Assembly: GCA_023441055.1 (NCBI GenBank)
Contig: JAEZQY010000001.1
Coordinates: 124,001 to 188,000 of the forward strand
Origin: Bacillota bacterium
Lineage (GTDB): Bacteria; Bacillota; Bacilli; Paenibacillales; UBA4045
Direction: 5' to 3'
DNA length: 64,000 bases
Shown: piece after piece, positions 41,010 through 50,105 of the stretch
Position numbering within the stretch: the first letter of the stretch is position 1
Layout: the number at the start of each line of letters is the position of its first letter
Program-made: the position numbers and the translations under genes
The notes under the pieces: model-generated
Seen by the model: the letters and a program-made list of their open reading frames with translations, nothing else
Database searches by the model: none
What the model was told of the DNA's origin: nothing

Positions 41010-41885
41010 GCTTGGCGTGATGCCCTTCTTCTCATGGAAGATTCGCGTGAAGGTCTTATAAGAGCCATAACCGATTTCAAGCGCGATCTCTGTGATCGAC
41101 AAGTCTGTTGTTGTTAGCAGCGCACAGCCATGCCGAAGTCGGATGTCATGCAGAAATTGCAGGAAGGTCTGTCCAGTTGAACGCTTGAACCATTCGCTGA
41201 AGTGCGATGGGCTGAATTGATAATGAACGGCGATATCAGCCAGCGTCAGCGGCTCGCGATAATGGGTGTGGAGATGCTGGATAACCTTGCTGATCCTTCT
41301 CTCCTTAGTCGCGGTAGAACGCGGGGATACCCCATGCTCTTCTGCAATGGATGTGGCGCCGGTCGATACATGCGGTGCATCATCGCGTCCCCGGTCGAAG
41401 CGCACGAGTACCTCGGCCAAACTCGAACGCAGCATAGTAGAGCGCCACTTCCGATCCCCTTGATACTCCACTACCATCTCATTCAAGATGTGACGCATCC
41501 GCTCATCTTCTTCGCCTGTGAATTGCACGAAAGGCGACAAATCCTGATCGGCATTCTCGAGCAGACGATCCATTCCCGACTCTAATCCAATCTCCATGAA
41601 GATGTTAATGCCGAACATGCAATTCACGAGCACGAGCGGCGCGCCTGGATCGGCGTGGATTTCGTGGAATTGAAACGGCAGCACGAAGGTGAATGTCCCT
41701 GGCTGCATCGGATGAACGACGCCATTAATCGATTCGGTACCCGTCCCTGACAGCACATAGGAGAATTCAAGGAAGTCATGTCGATGAGATTCGAACGCCG
41801 GATTAATCCGATTGATGCTAATATGCAGTGGCAGCAAGGAATCCTTGTTAGGGAAGTCAATCAAGTACTTGGGGAAGAAGGTCAT
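40977..41885 (-). CDS. AraC family transcriptional regulator
   Basis: 302 aa. The N-terminal cupin-like sugar-binding domain (about residues 20-150, with 'HRHDFLEFSYVLSGTGTE') is followed by a linker and two helix-turn-helix motifs at the C-terminus ('LTLADIAVHYQFSPSHFSEW' and 'ITEIALEIGYGSYKTFTRIF'). The ATG follows GAGGTGATGAC. It is divergent from the oxidoreductase-isomerase pair across 133 bp and is their likely regulator. Its end overlaps the peroxidase gene by 33 bp. Confidence 0.92.
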   Translation of the reverse strand: MTFFPKYLIDFPNKDSLLPLHISINRINPAFESHRHDFLEFSYVLSGTGTESINGVVHPMQPGTFTFVLPFQFHEIHADPGAPLVLVNCMFGINIFMEIGLESGMDRLLENADQDLSPFVQFTGEEDERMRHILNEMVVEYQGDRKWRSTMLRSSLAEVLVRFDRGRDDAPHVSTGATSIAEEHGVSPRSTATKERRISKVIQHLHTHYREPLTLADIAVHYQFSPSHFSEWFKRSTGQTFLQFLHDIRLRHGCALLTTTDLSITEIALEIGYGSYKTFTRIFHEKKGITPSSYRRRYRTSS

Positions 41886-42018
41886 GTCATCACCTCGTAC
41901 GAATTATTGGGATGAATTGCGGATGATATGTCACGATTATTCAGGACTTATCGTGTATAGTATATCATAACCTAGGTCTTCTAGAGGATTACGATAACGA
42001 CTGAGGAGATGAACTTGG

Positions 42019-43092
42019 ATGAGCGGTTTGGACAAAATCAGAATCGGCATTATTGGAGCAGGTAATATTGGGAATGTCCATCTGAATGAATTTGGAAAAT
42101 TGCAAAATGAATGCGTCATCACGACGATTACGGACAAGATCATAGAACGCGCTGAGTCCAGCGCGAGCAAGCATGGCGTGGCACATGTGGCGAAGTCGAA
42201 TGATGAATTGATTAACAGCGATCAGGTTGACGCTGTCATCATCGCTGTGCCGAACGCTTATCACGAGGAGCTGGCGATTCAAGCGATGGAGGCGGGCAAG
42301 CATGTGCTGATCGAGAAGCCGATGGGCCTCAATGGCGCCGCCGCCCGAAGAATCGTGCAGGCCCAGCAGAAGTCCGGCAAGACGGCAATGGTCGCGCATC
42401 AGATGCGCTGGGAGTGGCTGGCGCTGAATATGAAGCAGCAGATCGACGCTGGGGAGCTGGGGCGCATCTATGCGGCTAAGACTGGCTGGTTCCGTCGCAA
42501 GGGGATTCCGGGCTGGGGTACCTGGTTTACAGATAGTCAGGAGGCAGGGGGCGGTCCGCTTATCGATATTGGCGTGCATATGCTCGATCTGACGCTGCAT
42601 CTGATGGGCAGCCCGACACCTGTGTCGGTCAGCGGATCTACCTATGCAGAATTCGGACCGCGGCGCAAGGGAATCGGCACATGGGGTACACCAAATTGGG
42701 ATGGCCATTATGATGTCGAGGATCTGGCGATGGCCATAATCAAGCTGGACAATGGCAGCACATTAACGCTCGACGTCACCTGGGCTGTACATATGGATAC
42801 GGATAATCAGCCGTTCGTGCACCTCATGGGGACTGAGGGTGGCGCAAGCCTGAAGGGCAATGACGGGAAATGGCTCACAGAGAAGTTCGATGAGCCGCTC
42901 GAGCGCGCAGTTTCTACACCAGGCAATGATGAAGGCGGTCGAGTTCGCCTAAGCCGGCACTTCTTGGACTGTATCCGTGAAGGGAAGGAACCGATCACTT
43001 CCGTGAGAAGCGGATTGATTAATAATTTAATCATTGACGCAATCTATGAATCTTCGAAGACTGGCCGTGAGGTATTGATTCAATTGGATTAA
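42019..43092 (+). CDS. Gfo/Idh/MocA family oxidoreductase
   Basis: NAD(P)-dependent sugar or inositol dehydrogenase of 357 aa. A Rossmann fold begins at 'IRIGIIGAGNIGNVHLNEF' and the active-site motif 'IEKPMGLNG' (EKP, with the Lys) is present; the C-terminal half is the usual alpha/beta domain ('GGGPLIDIGVHMLDLTLHLM' carries the catalytic Asp and His). GGAGATGAAC precedes the ATG. It is followed 26 bp later by a TIM-barrel isomerase, a frequent partner in polyol or inositol catabolism. Substrate unknown. Confidence 0.92.
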   Translation: MSGLDKIRIGIIGAGNIGNVHLNEFGKLQNECVITTITDKIIERAESSASKHGVAHVAKSNDELINSDQVDAVIIAVPNAYHEELAIQAMEAGKHVLIEKPMGLNGAAARRIVQAQQKSGKTAMVAHQMRWEWLALNMKQQIDAGELGRIYAAKTGWFRRKGIPGWGTWFTDSQEAGGGPLIDIGVHMLDLTLHLMGSPTPVSVSGSTYAEFGPRRKGIGTWGTPNWDGHYDVEDLAMAIIKLDNGSTLTLDVTWAVHMDTDNQPFVHLMGTEGGASLKGNDGKWLTEKFDEPLERAVSTPGNDEGGRVRLSRHFLDCIREGKEPITSVRSGLINNLIIDAIYESSKTGREVLIQLD

Positions 43093-43118
43093 TCCTGTTA
43101 AATCCAGGAGAGAGGAAT

Positions 43119-43952
43119 GTGGAGAACATGCGTAGAGGGTTATCTGGAGCAGGGCTAGGCAATCGCAGCTCCGACTTGGAATGGATATCGAAGGCAGCGC
43201 AATATGGGTTTGAAGTGGTCGACACCAGCGCGGCAGGCTTGATTGAGAAGTTAGGCTCGAAAGAAGCAGCTGCGCAGTACCTCCATGATCATAGCGTTCA
43301 GCTAGGATCGGTAGGATTACCTGTTCAATGGCGAGGCACTGACGAGCAATTCCAGCAGGGGCTAGCGAATCTAGTGGTCGAAGCCGAGGCTGCTGCCAGC
43401 CTGGGTGGTACTCGCTGCTGCACCTATATTCTGCCATCGACAGACTTACAGCCCGCACACTTCATGGCGCTGGCGACCAAGCGGCTGCGAGTATGTGCTG
43501 AAATTTTAAGCGTCTATGGCATCCGTCTCGGATTGGAATTCGTCGGGCCGCATCATCTTCGCACCAACTGGGCGAATCCATTCATCTGGACGATGCAGGA
43601 GACACTCGACTGGATCGATGCGATCGGAAGTCCGAATGTCGGCCTGCTGCTCGACGCTTATCATTGGTACACCAATGAGATGACAGTGGAGGATCTGGTT
43701 GTGCTTCGGTCAGATCAGATCGTGCATGCGCACATTAATGACGCGCCTGATGTACCGGTAGCCGAGGCGCTCGATAACGGCCGATTGTATCCGGGTGAAG
43801 GTGTAATCGACTTAATCGGTTTCCTCGGAGCACTGCGGAAGATCGGTTATACGGGTCCAGTTGTTCAAGAAATTCTGAGTGCGACGCCGACGGATCAATC
43901 GCTGGAGGAGCTCCTGGAGCGCTCGAAGGCTGGGTTCGACCGCGTATTCTAG
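43119..43952 (+). CDS. Sugar phosphate isomerase/epimerase (TIM barrel)
   Basis: Xylose-isomerase-like TIM-barrel protein of about 277 aa, AP-endonuclease family 2 as in IolE/IolH. Metal-binding residues are visible in 'LGLEFVGPHH' (Glu), 'VGLLLDAYHWY' (Asp, His), 'IVHAHINDAPD' (His), and 'PVVQEIL' (Glu). The start could be the GTG at 43119, 8 bp after AGGAG, or the ATG at 43128. Second gene of the pair with the Gfo/Idh oxidoreductase; a good terminator follows. Substrate unknown. Confidence 0.88.
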   Translation: MENMRRGLSGAGLGNRSSDLEWISKAAQYGFEVVDTSAAGLIEKLGSKEAAAQYLHDHSVQLGSVGLPVQWRGTDEQFQQGLANLVVEAEAAASLGGTRCCTYILPSTDLQPAHFMALATKRLRVCAEILSVYGIRLGLEFVGPHHLRTNWANPFIWTMQETLDWIDAIGSPNVGLLLDAYHWYTNEMTVEDLVVLRSDQIVHAHINDAPDVPVAEALDNGRLYPGEGVIDLIGFLGALRKIGYTGPVVQEILSATPTDQSLEELLERSKAGFDRVF

Positions 43953-43963
43953 ATAACCCCATT

Positions 43964-44004
43964 AGCTTCCTATTCGGAGATCGCATACCGGATAGGAAGC
44001 TTTT
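43964..44004 (+). terminator. Terminator of the oxidoreductase-isomerase operon
   Basis: AGCTTCCTATTCGG (43964-43977) pairs with CCGGATAGGAAGCT (43988-44001) over 14 bp with one G-U pair, then TTTGCTTT. Confidence 0.85.
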
Positions 44005-44046
44005 GCTTTAAGGACCTCTTGTGAATTGGACGGCCGGCCCTTCTTT

Positions 44047-44075
44047 TTGACGGTGACAGTCGCGAGGTGTACAAT
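44047..44075 (+). promoter_or_regulatory. Sigma-A promoter of bshC
   Basis: TTGACG (44047-44052), exactly 17 bp, TACAAT (44070-44075), about 43 bp before the start codon. Confidence 0.75.
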
Positions 44076-44117
44076 CAAGGGATAGCTATGAAACACCTAA
44101 CATGGAGGACATACAGA

Positions 44118-45761
44118 ATGGAATTTAAGTATATCCATTGGAAGCAGAATCAACCGATTGCTGAGGATTATGTACATGCATTCAAGCGTGTATCGGACTT
44201 ATTCGAGTATCATCATACAGATCCTGACGCTTATTCGGCACGCGCACAATGGCTGGATCAGCATGCGGGTATGCGTGCGAATCCTGCTGAGGTCGCTGCT
44301 GCGCTGAACGCGTATCAGGAGCGGATCGGCAATCATCCTAATGCGCTGCGATCCATTGCGCAGCTGACGCAGCCGCAGACATTGGCGGTTGTAGGCGGTC
44401 AGCAGGCAGGCTTATTCAGTGGACAGCTGCTCGTGATTCATAAGGCGATATCCATTATTCGCACTACGCGCAGAGCCTCCGAGCAATTAGGCCGGCCAGT
44501 TGTGCCCATATTCTGGATCGCTGGCGAGGATCATGACTTCCAGGAAGTCAATCATACCTTGCAGCTATCCAACACATTATCGCTTACGCGCATAGAGCTG
44601 CCGGAGCGCGAGGAGCATCAAGGCAAGCGATTGACAATCTCGCGGCGCGCAGTGTCGATAGAAGAGTGGGAGCAGGCGATCAATGAGCTTGAGGCGCAGC
44701 TGCAGCAGACGGAGTTTAAGCCGGGCTTGATTGATACGCTCAGACAGACTGCTGCGGAATCAGCGTCATTAAGCGAGATGTTCGCTAGAATTATTGCGCA
44801 GCTATTCGGAGAGTCCGGGCTCATTGTGCTCGACTCTGATGATCCAGAGCTTAGACAGGTTGAGGCTAAGATGTTCACGACGATCATCACTCATAATGCT
44901 GAAGTGGAGCGCGCCCTTCACGCTGCTGCAGCGAAGCAGCAGTCGCTCGGCTATACACCTTCAGCTGAGGTTCGCGAGCGGAGCGCGAATTTGTTCTACT
45001 CGCGCGATGGCGAACGGATTGCCTTGTACCGTGATGAGGCGGGAGACTTCCAAGATCGATCCGGCGAGCTGCGCTTCCGGGCGGACGAGCTACAGCAGCA
45101 TGCGCAGCAGTCGCCAGACAGCTTTAGCAACAATGTATTCACTCGGCCACTCATGCAGGATTATCTCTTCCCAGTGCTGACCACCGTGCTGGGGCCGGGT
45201 GAAATCTCCTACTGGGGCTTAACGCGTGAGACGTTCCGCGCACTCGATATGCAGATGCCGATTATAACGCCGCGTCTGGAATTCACCCTGGTCGAAGGCA
45301 CGGTGAAGAAGCAGCTGGATAAGCTGGACCTGTCGCTGGAGGACGCCTTCTTCCACATCGAGGAGAAGCGCGACCAGTGGCTGGCCGCCCAGGATTCACT
45401 CGGTATATCCGAGCAATTCGCCCAGGTCAAGCAGCAGTTCGATGCCCTGTATGACCCGATCCTACAGCTAGTGGCCTCTATCAATCCAGGACTGAAGGCG
45501 CTGGGGGAGACGAATCATCAGAAGATTACAGAGCAGATCAGCTTTCTCGAGAATCGCGCCAAGGATGCGCATGAGAATCAATTTGACGCGGCTAAGCGGC
45601 AATTCGAGCGCATCAGGATGTCATTGGCTCCACTAGGCAAGCGTCAGGAACGTGTGTATAATATTTATGCTTACCTGAACAGATATGGTTATGATTGGCT
45701 TTCGGAGCTGCTGATAGCCGATTATGAGGAGAATGGCCAGCATATTGTTGTCTATCTCTAA
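44118..45761 (+). CDS. bshC: Bacillithiol biosynthesis cysteine-adding enzyme BshC
   Basis: Adds cysteine to glucosaminyl-malate, the last step of bacillithiol synthesis. 547 aa, the usual BshC length. Recognisable segments are 'VGGQQAGLFSGQLLVIHKAI' and 'PIFWIAGEDHDFQEVNHT' in the Rossmann-like core, and a long coiled coil near the C-terminus. The ATG at 44118 is preceded by GGAGG; an ATG at 44067 is on the same frame but has no site. In B. subtilis bshC lies directly before mraZ; here ahcY and a lipoprotein gene lie between. Confidence 0.95.
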   Translation: MEFKYIHWKQNQPIAEDYVHAFKRVSDLFEYHHTDPDAYSARAQWLDQHAGMRANPAEVAAALNAYQERIGNHPNALRSIAQLTQPQTLAVVGGQQAGLFSGQLLVIHKAISIIRTTRRASEQLGRPVVPIFWIAGEDHDFQEVNHTLQLSNTLSLTRIELPEREEHQGKRLTISRRAVSIEEWEQAINELEAQLQQTEFKPGLIDTLRQTAAESASLSEMFARIIAQLFGESGLIVLDSDDPELRQVEAKMFTTIITHNAEVERALHAAAAKQQSLGYTPSAEVRERSANLFYSRDGERIALYRDEAGDFQDRSGELRFRADELQQHAQQSPDSFSNNVFTRPLMQDYLFPVLTTVLGPGEISYWGLTRETFRALDMQMPIITPRLEFTLVEGTVKKQLDKLDLSLEDAFFHIEEKRDQWLAAQDSLGISEQFAQVKQQFDALYDPILQLVASINPGLKALGETNHQKITEQISFLENRAKDAHENQFDAAKRQFERIRMSLAPLGKRQERVYNIYAYLNRYGYDWLSELLIADYEENGQHIVVYL

Positions 45762-45798
45762 TCCATGGCGTCGATTACTATTCTAAGGAGTGTGGATC

Positions 45799-47064
45799 AT
45801 GACTACCGCAGCGAATACGAGCATTATAGCGGATATCAAGCTGGCCCCGGAGGGTCATCTGAAGATTGATTGGGTCAACCAGCATATGCCGGTGTTGAAC
45901 AGAATTCGTGAGCAATTCGAGCGAGAACAGCCATTCAAGGGGTTGAAGGTGGCGATCTCGCTTCATCTGGAAGCGAAGACAGCTTATCTGGCTAAGGTTG
46001 TACAGGCTGGCGGAGCAGAGGTGACGATCACAGGCAGTAACCCGTTGTCAACGCAAGATGATGTGTGCGCGGCACTCGTAGAGGATGGCATTACGGTATT
46101 CGCCAAGTACAACCCTACTCCTGAGGAGTATAAGGCGCTGCTGGTGAAGACGCTCGAGACGAAGCCGGATCTGATTATAGATGATGGCGGCGATCTGGTC
46201 ACCATACTGCACGCTGAGCGTCAAGATCTGCTTGCGCAGGTTCGCGGCGGCGCTGAGGAGACAACGACGGGAATTCTGCGTCTGAAAGCGATGGAGAAGG
46301 ACGGCAGCCTGCAGTTTCCGATGGTTGCGGTTAATGATGCTTACTGCAAATATCTATTCGATAATCGCTACGGTACCGGTCAATCGGTGTGGGACGGCAT
46401 CAATCGCACTACGAATCTCGTTGTCGCCGGCAAGACTGTTGTTGTCGCTGGCTACGGCTGGTGCGGCAAGGGCGTCGCGATGCGCGCCAAGGGACTGGGC
46501 GCGAATGTCGTGGTGACTGAGATCGATGCGATCAAGGCAGTAGAGGCGTATATGGACGGATTCGCTGTGATGTCCATGGAGGAGGCCGCGAAGATTGGCG
46601 ATTACTTCGTCACTGTGACCGGCAATAAGGACATCATCCGCGGCGAGCATTATGATGTCATGAAGGACGGCGCGATTCTGTCGAATGCAGGACACTTCGA
46701 TGTGGAGGTTAACAAGCCGGACCTAGATGCGCGCAGCGTATCCAAGCGTACGGTCAGACGCAATATTGAGGAATATCAGTTGAAGGATGGGCGTAAGTTC
46801 TACCTGCTGGCAGAAGGACGTCTCGTCAATCTGGCAGCTGGAGACGGTCATCCCGCGGAGATTATGGATATGACCTTCGCGCTGCAAGCGATGTCGCTGA
46901 AGTATGTGAATGACAACTATCAATCGATTGGCAAGCAAGTCGTGAATGTGCCGCTCGCGATCGATGAGCAGGTGGCCAGAGTAAAGCTGGAATCACTGGG
47001 CATTCAGATTGACAGCTTGTCTGCCGATCAAGTGAAATATCTGGAGAGCTGGACAGAAGAATAA
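45799..47064 (+). CDS. ahcY: Adenosylhomocysteinase
   Basis: Hydrolyses S-adenosylhomocysteine to homocysteine and adenosine, using tightly bound NAD. It is 421 aa, a typical SahH length. The NAD-binding fold is 'VVAGYGWCGKGVAMRAKGLG', and substrate residues lie in 'ISLHLEAKTAYL', 'DDGGDLVTILH', 'EETTTGILRL' and 'LAAGDGHPAEIMDMTFALQA'. The ATG at 45799 follows AAGGAG. Many Bacilli use the MtnN/LuxS route instead, so its presence here is notable. It starts 37 bp after bshC without an intervening terminator, so both are likely cotranscribed. Confidence 0.96.
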   Translation: MTTAANTSIIADIKLAPEGHLKIDWVNQHMPVLNRIREQFEREQPFKGLKVAISLHLEAKTAYLAKVVQAGGAEVTITGSNPLSTQDDVCAALVEDGITVFAKYNPTPEEYKALLVKTLETKPDLIIDDGGDLVTILHAERQDLLAQVRGGAEETTTGILRLKAMEKDGSLQFPMVAVNDAYCKYLFDNRYGTGQSVWDGINRTTNLVVAGKTVVVAGYGWCGKGVAMRAKGLGANVVVTEIDAIKAVEAYMDGFAVMSMEEAAKIGDYFVTVTGNKDIIRGEHYDVMKDGAILSNAGHFDVEVNKPDLDARSVSKRTVRRNIEEYQLKDGRKFYLLAEGRLVNLAAGDGHPAEIMDMTFALQAMSLKYVNDNYQSIGKQVVNVPLAIDEQVARVKLESLGIQIDSLSADQVKYLESWTEE

Positions 47065-47076
47065 GCGGATACGATG

Positions 47077-47116
47077 AAAAAGCCGATTGTGCAGAAGATG
47101 CGCGATCGGCTTTTTT
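47077..47116 (+). terminator. Terminator of the bshC-ahcY operon
   Basis: AAAAAGCCGAT (47077-47087) pairs with ATCGGCTTTTT (47105-47115), followed by TG; the T-run is part of the stem. Confidence 0.85.
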
Positions 47117-47276
47117 GTGGTGGATGAGGTAGCTACAATTGCTGTAGATGCGACGCGTGCGGAGATTTGATTACAATTATTTGGAATTGGGGCTGCTGCG
47201 GCGCAACATTACCTGTTGAAGCTGCGTCTATATTTGCAAGTTGTGGAAGTGGTATGAAAAAAGGGGGCGCATAAAA

Positions 47277-48470
47277 ATGAAAGTTGAAAAGAGAGAAAGT
47301 CAGCGCAGGCTAATGGGTAACGGTAATTGCGGGGCAGGAGGTGCGGGTAAGCGCAAGGTATGGAGGCGAGGCCCTCGCATGATGGCGGTGCTGCTGGTTA
47401 TGCTGTTAGCAGGCGTGCTCGCGGGGTGCGGGGCGAGCAGCAGCAGCGACAATTCGAATATGGCTACGAGCTCATCCGGTTCGATGGCCACAGCGAATCA
47501 AGTCGCGTTCGATGCAGTAGATCAATACGGAGATGACATCGCGCCACGGACGGTAGCGACATCAGCCAATTCCGCAAAAGCGGAGACGGCTGAATCCCCG
47601 CGTGATGCTGAGCCCACTTCCGTTGCAGGGTCCAGCAGCTCTTCGAATGTGATTGGCGCGATGGATCGCAAGCTGATCTATAATGCGAATGTAACGATGG
47701 AGGTCACGCATTATGGTGATGCGCAGACCGAGCTGTTCAACATTATCTCGCTCTCAGGCGGGTATCTAACAAGCTTCAGCGATAATCAGTCTACTTACGA
47801 GTTGGGTGGAACCTTCATCGTCAAGATTCCTTCTAACGGTTTCCAATCTTTCTTGAGCCAAGTGGAGGAACTGAAGAAGGGGGATAAGTTCAATCGCAAC
47901 GTTCGCGCACAAGACGTGACGGAGGAGTATGTGGATCTGGAATCCCGCTTGAAGGCGAAGCAGGTCGTGGAAGCTAGGCTGCTCGGATTCATGGATCGGG
48001 CCACTGACTCGAAGGATCTGCTGTCGTATTCCAACGAGCTGGCAAGCGTGCAAGAACAGATTGAACAGATGAAGGGCCGCATGCGCTATATCGATCAGAA
48101 CGTAGCCTACTCCACGGTGGAGCTGAGAATGTATCAGAAGCTGGAGGGCGGCAAGGACGTGGATAACGAAGAGCGGAATGCGTTCGAGCGAGCGGCATCC
48201 GCAATGAAGGGCAGCTCGAAAGCGATCCTGTCCTTCCTGGAAGGTCTGGTCATTGTGCTGGCAGGGGCGATTCCGATCTTGATTCTGCTTGCAGTTGTTC
48301 TAGTTCCGCTGATCATCCTGTATCGGAAGTCCAGTATTAGGCGTGCACGAATGGAGAAGCCTGAACAAAAGGCGCCATACACTGGTTACGGGATGAAGGT
48401 AGATGATCGGCAGGGGGGGCCAGAAGCGAAGCCTGAAGAAAAGGCCGATGAGAACCCTGAGAATAAGTAA
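47277..48470 (+). CDS. DUF4349 domain-containing lipoprotein
   Basis: Lipoprotein of 397 aa. A basic N-terminus and a hydrophobic stretch end in the lipobox 'LLAGVLAGCG', whose Cys would carry the lipid. After a Ser/Ala/Asn-rich linker comes the DUF4349 domain (about residues 135-345): 'DRKLIYNANVTMEV', 'AQDVTEEYVDLESRLKAKQ' and 'EQIEQMKGRMRYIDQNVAYS', with a coiled coil. A C-terminal membrane helix (about 325-350) and a charged cytoplasmic tail follow. The ATG at 47277 follows GGGGGCG. Function of the domain is unknown; envelope location is predicted. Confidence 0.85.
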   Translation: MKVEKRESQRRLMGNGNCGAGGAGKRKVWRRGPRMMAVLLVMLLAGVLAGCGASSSSDNSNMATSSSGSMATANQVAFDAVDQYGDDIAPRTVATSANSAKAETAESPRDAEPTSVAGSSSSSNVIGAMDRKLIYNANVTMEVTHYGDAQTELFNIISLSGGYLTSFSDNQSTYELGGTFIVKIPSNGFQSFLSQVEELKKGDKFNRNVRAQDVTEEYVDLESRLKAKQVVEARLLGFMDRATDSKDLLSYSNELASVQEQIEQMKGRMRYIDQNVAYSTVELRMYQKLEGGKDVDNEERNAFERAASAMKGSSKAILSFLEGLVIVLAGAIPILILLAVVLVPLIILYRKSSIRRARMEKPEQKAPYTGYGMKVDDRQGGPEAKPEEKADENPENK

Positions 48471-48501
48471 AAGTATGGTGCTATTTAATTAATTTGCAAT
48501 G

Positions 48502-48530
48502 AATCCTGCTGAACAAGCAGGATTTTTTTT
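48502..48530 (+). terminator. Terminator upstream of mraZ
   Basis: AATCCTGCT (48502-48510), 5-nt loop, AGCAGGATT (48516-48524), then TTTTTT. It insulates the dcw cluster from the lipoprotein gene. Confidence 0.9.
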
Positions 48531-48552
48531 ATTTGTGGAGAAATACTATTTC

Positions 48553-48590
48553 AAAGTGGAGTAAAGTGGTGTAAAGTGGGGAGTAGGGGA
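48553..48590 (+). promoter_or_regulatory. MraZ operator repeats
   Basis: Three copies of AAAGTGG plus a variable base and G (48553, 48563, 48573) with a 10-bp period, and a degenerate fourth (GAGTAGGGG). MraZ is known to bind GTGG/TGGG repeats with one helical turn spacing just before its own gene. A TACTAT at 48545 could be the -10, so bound MraZ would block early transcription. Confidence 0.85.
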
Positions 48591-48610
48591 GACGAAGGGG
48601 TGGAATCTCG

Positions 48611-49048
48611 ATGTTCATGGGCGAATATCAACATAGCATCGATGAGAAAGGCCGGATTATTGTGCCGGCTAAGTTTCGTGATTCCCTCGGACATAGCTTC
48701 GTTGTCACCCGCGGCATGGACAATTGCTTATTCGTCTACCCGGATAAGGAATGGTCGGTCATGGAACAGAAGCTGAAGGCACTGCCGCTTATGAAGTCCG
48801 ATGCCCGCGCGTTCACTCGGTTCTTCCTGGCTGGGGCGACGGAATGCGAGCTGGATAAGCAGGGAAGAGTAAACATACCGAGCAATCTCCGGGAGCACGC
48901 GAAGCTGGACAAGGATTGTGTAGTGATCGGCGTCGGTAGTCGCGTTGAAATCTGGGGTAAAGACACTTGGGAGGCCTATTCGAAGTCTTCTGAGGAGAAC
49001 TTCAATGATGTCGCGGAGAAGCTCGATGATTTCAACTTTGACCTGTAA
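48611..49048 (+). CDS. mraZ: Transcriptional regulator MraZ
   Basis: DNA-binding regulator of the division and cell wall cluster, 145 aa, made of two AbrB-like swapped-hairpin motifs: 'YQHSIDEKGRIIVPAKFRD' near the start and 'CELDKQGRVNIPSNLREHA' in the middle, each with the DxxGR core. It forms a ring-shaped multimer that binds the repeats found 20-60 bp upstream. The ATG at 48611 follows AAGGGGTGG; a second ATG two codons on is possible. First gene of the dcw cluster. Confidence 0.96.
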   Translation: MFMGEYQHSIDEKGRIIVPAKFRDSLGHSFVVTRGMDNCLFVYPDKEWSVMEQKLKALPLMKSDARAFTRFFLAGATECELDKQGRVNIPSNLREHAKLDKDCVVIGVGSRVEIWGKDTWEAYSKSSEENFNDVAEKLDDFNFDL

Positions 49049-49067
49049 TCCTTAGGAGGCAACCATC

Positions 49068-50027
49068 ATGTTCCATCACGTTACCGTTCTGCTAGAAGAG
49101 GCGGCAGAAGGTCTGAACCTGAAGAAGGACGGGCTGTATGTAGATTGCACGCTCGGCGGAGCTGGACACAGTACATATATCGCACAACGATTAACGGGCA
49201 GCGGGCGATTAATCGCATTCGATCAAGATATAACGGCAATTCGTCATGCCGAGCAGAAGCTGGCCATGTATCAGGAACGCGTCACTTTAATCAATAGCAA
49301 CTTCCGCTATCTGAAGGAGCAGCTCATTGGATCGGGAGTCCCGCTGGATGAAGACGGCAATCCGCAGGTTGACGGTATCCTATTCGATCTCGGCGTATCC
49401 TCGCCACAGCTGGATGAGGCGGATCGTGGATTCAGCTATAACCAAGATGCCGAGCTGGACATGCGGATGGATCAATCTAGTGATCGAACAGCCTACGAGA
49501 TTGTGAATGAATGGTCGGAGCAAGAGCTTGCTCGCATTCTCTCTGAGTATGGAGAGGAGAAGTTCGCAAGAAGAATCGCTAAGAATATTGTCTACCATCG
49601 ACGGCAGGAACCGATACGAACGACCGGTCAGCTCGCAGAGCTGATTAAGGAAGGGATACCGGCAGCTGCTAGACGAACAGGCGGCCATCCGGCCAAGCGC
49701 AGCTTCCAGGCGATCCGAATCGCGGTGAATGATGAGCTGGGCGCGCTGCAGGATGCGCTGGAACAAGCGGTGGATTGCCTGGCGCCGGGAGGCAGAATCG
49801 CAGTCATTACGTTCCATTCGTTGGAGGACAGGCTTTGTAAGCATTTTTTTGCGAAATTTGTTGAAACCTGCACATGTCCGCCGGACTTTCCTGTCTGCGT
49901 ATGTCGTAAGAGCGAGAAGCAAGGACTTAAGCTAATTACACGCAAGCCGATCGTTCCTGGCGAGCGCGAGCTGGATGATAATCTGCGCGCCCGATCAGCG
50001 AAGCTGCGAATCGCCGAGAAGGTATAG
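49068..50027 (+). CDS. rsmH: 16S rRNA (cytosine(1402)-N(4))-methyltransferase
   Basis: SAM-dependent methylation of C1402 of 16S rRNA at N4, near the decoding centre. 319 aa, with the SAM motif 'VDCTLGGAGHSTYIAQRL', then 'GILFDLGVSSPQLDEADRGF' and 'ITFHSLEDRL' (typical of MraW). AGGAGGCAACC precedes the ATG, 20 bp after mraZ. Second gene of the dcw cluster; the usual mraZ-rsmH-ftsL order is kept. Confidence 0.97.
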   Translation: MFHHVTVLLEEAAEGLNLKKDGLYVDCTLGGAGHSTYIAQRLTGSGRLIAFDQDITAIRHAEQKLAMYQERVTLINSNFRYLKEQLIGSGVPLDEDGNPQVDGILFDLGVSSPQLDEADRGFSYNQDAELDMRMDQSSDRTAYEIVNEWSEQELARILSEYGEEKFARRIAKNIVYHRRQEPIRTTGQLAELIKEGIPAAARRTGGHPAKRSFQAIRIAVNDELGALQDALEQAVDCLAPGGRIAVITFHSLEDRLCKHFFAKFVETCTCPPDFPVCVCRKSEKQGLKLITRKPIVPGERELDDNLRARSAKLRIAEKV

Positions 50028-50105
50028 CGGGGAACGGATTTATGGGAAACAAGGCAACTTGTTTGCGAGCTTTATTTTGAGAGATATAAGGGGAGGTTAG
50101 GACGT

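Noticed and set aside
41989..42708. Open frame of 239 codons on the minus strand
   Set aside because: Antisense to the Gfo/Idh oxidoreductase, whose motifs are clear; composition is shadow-like.
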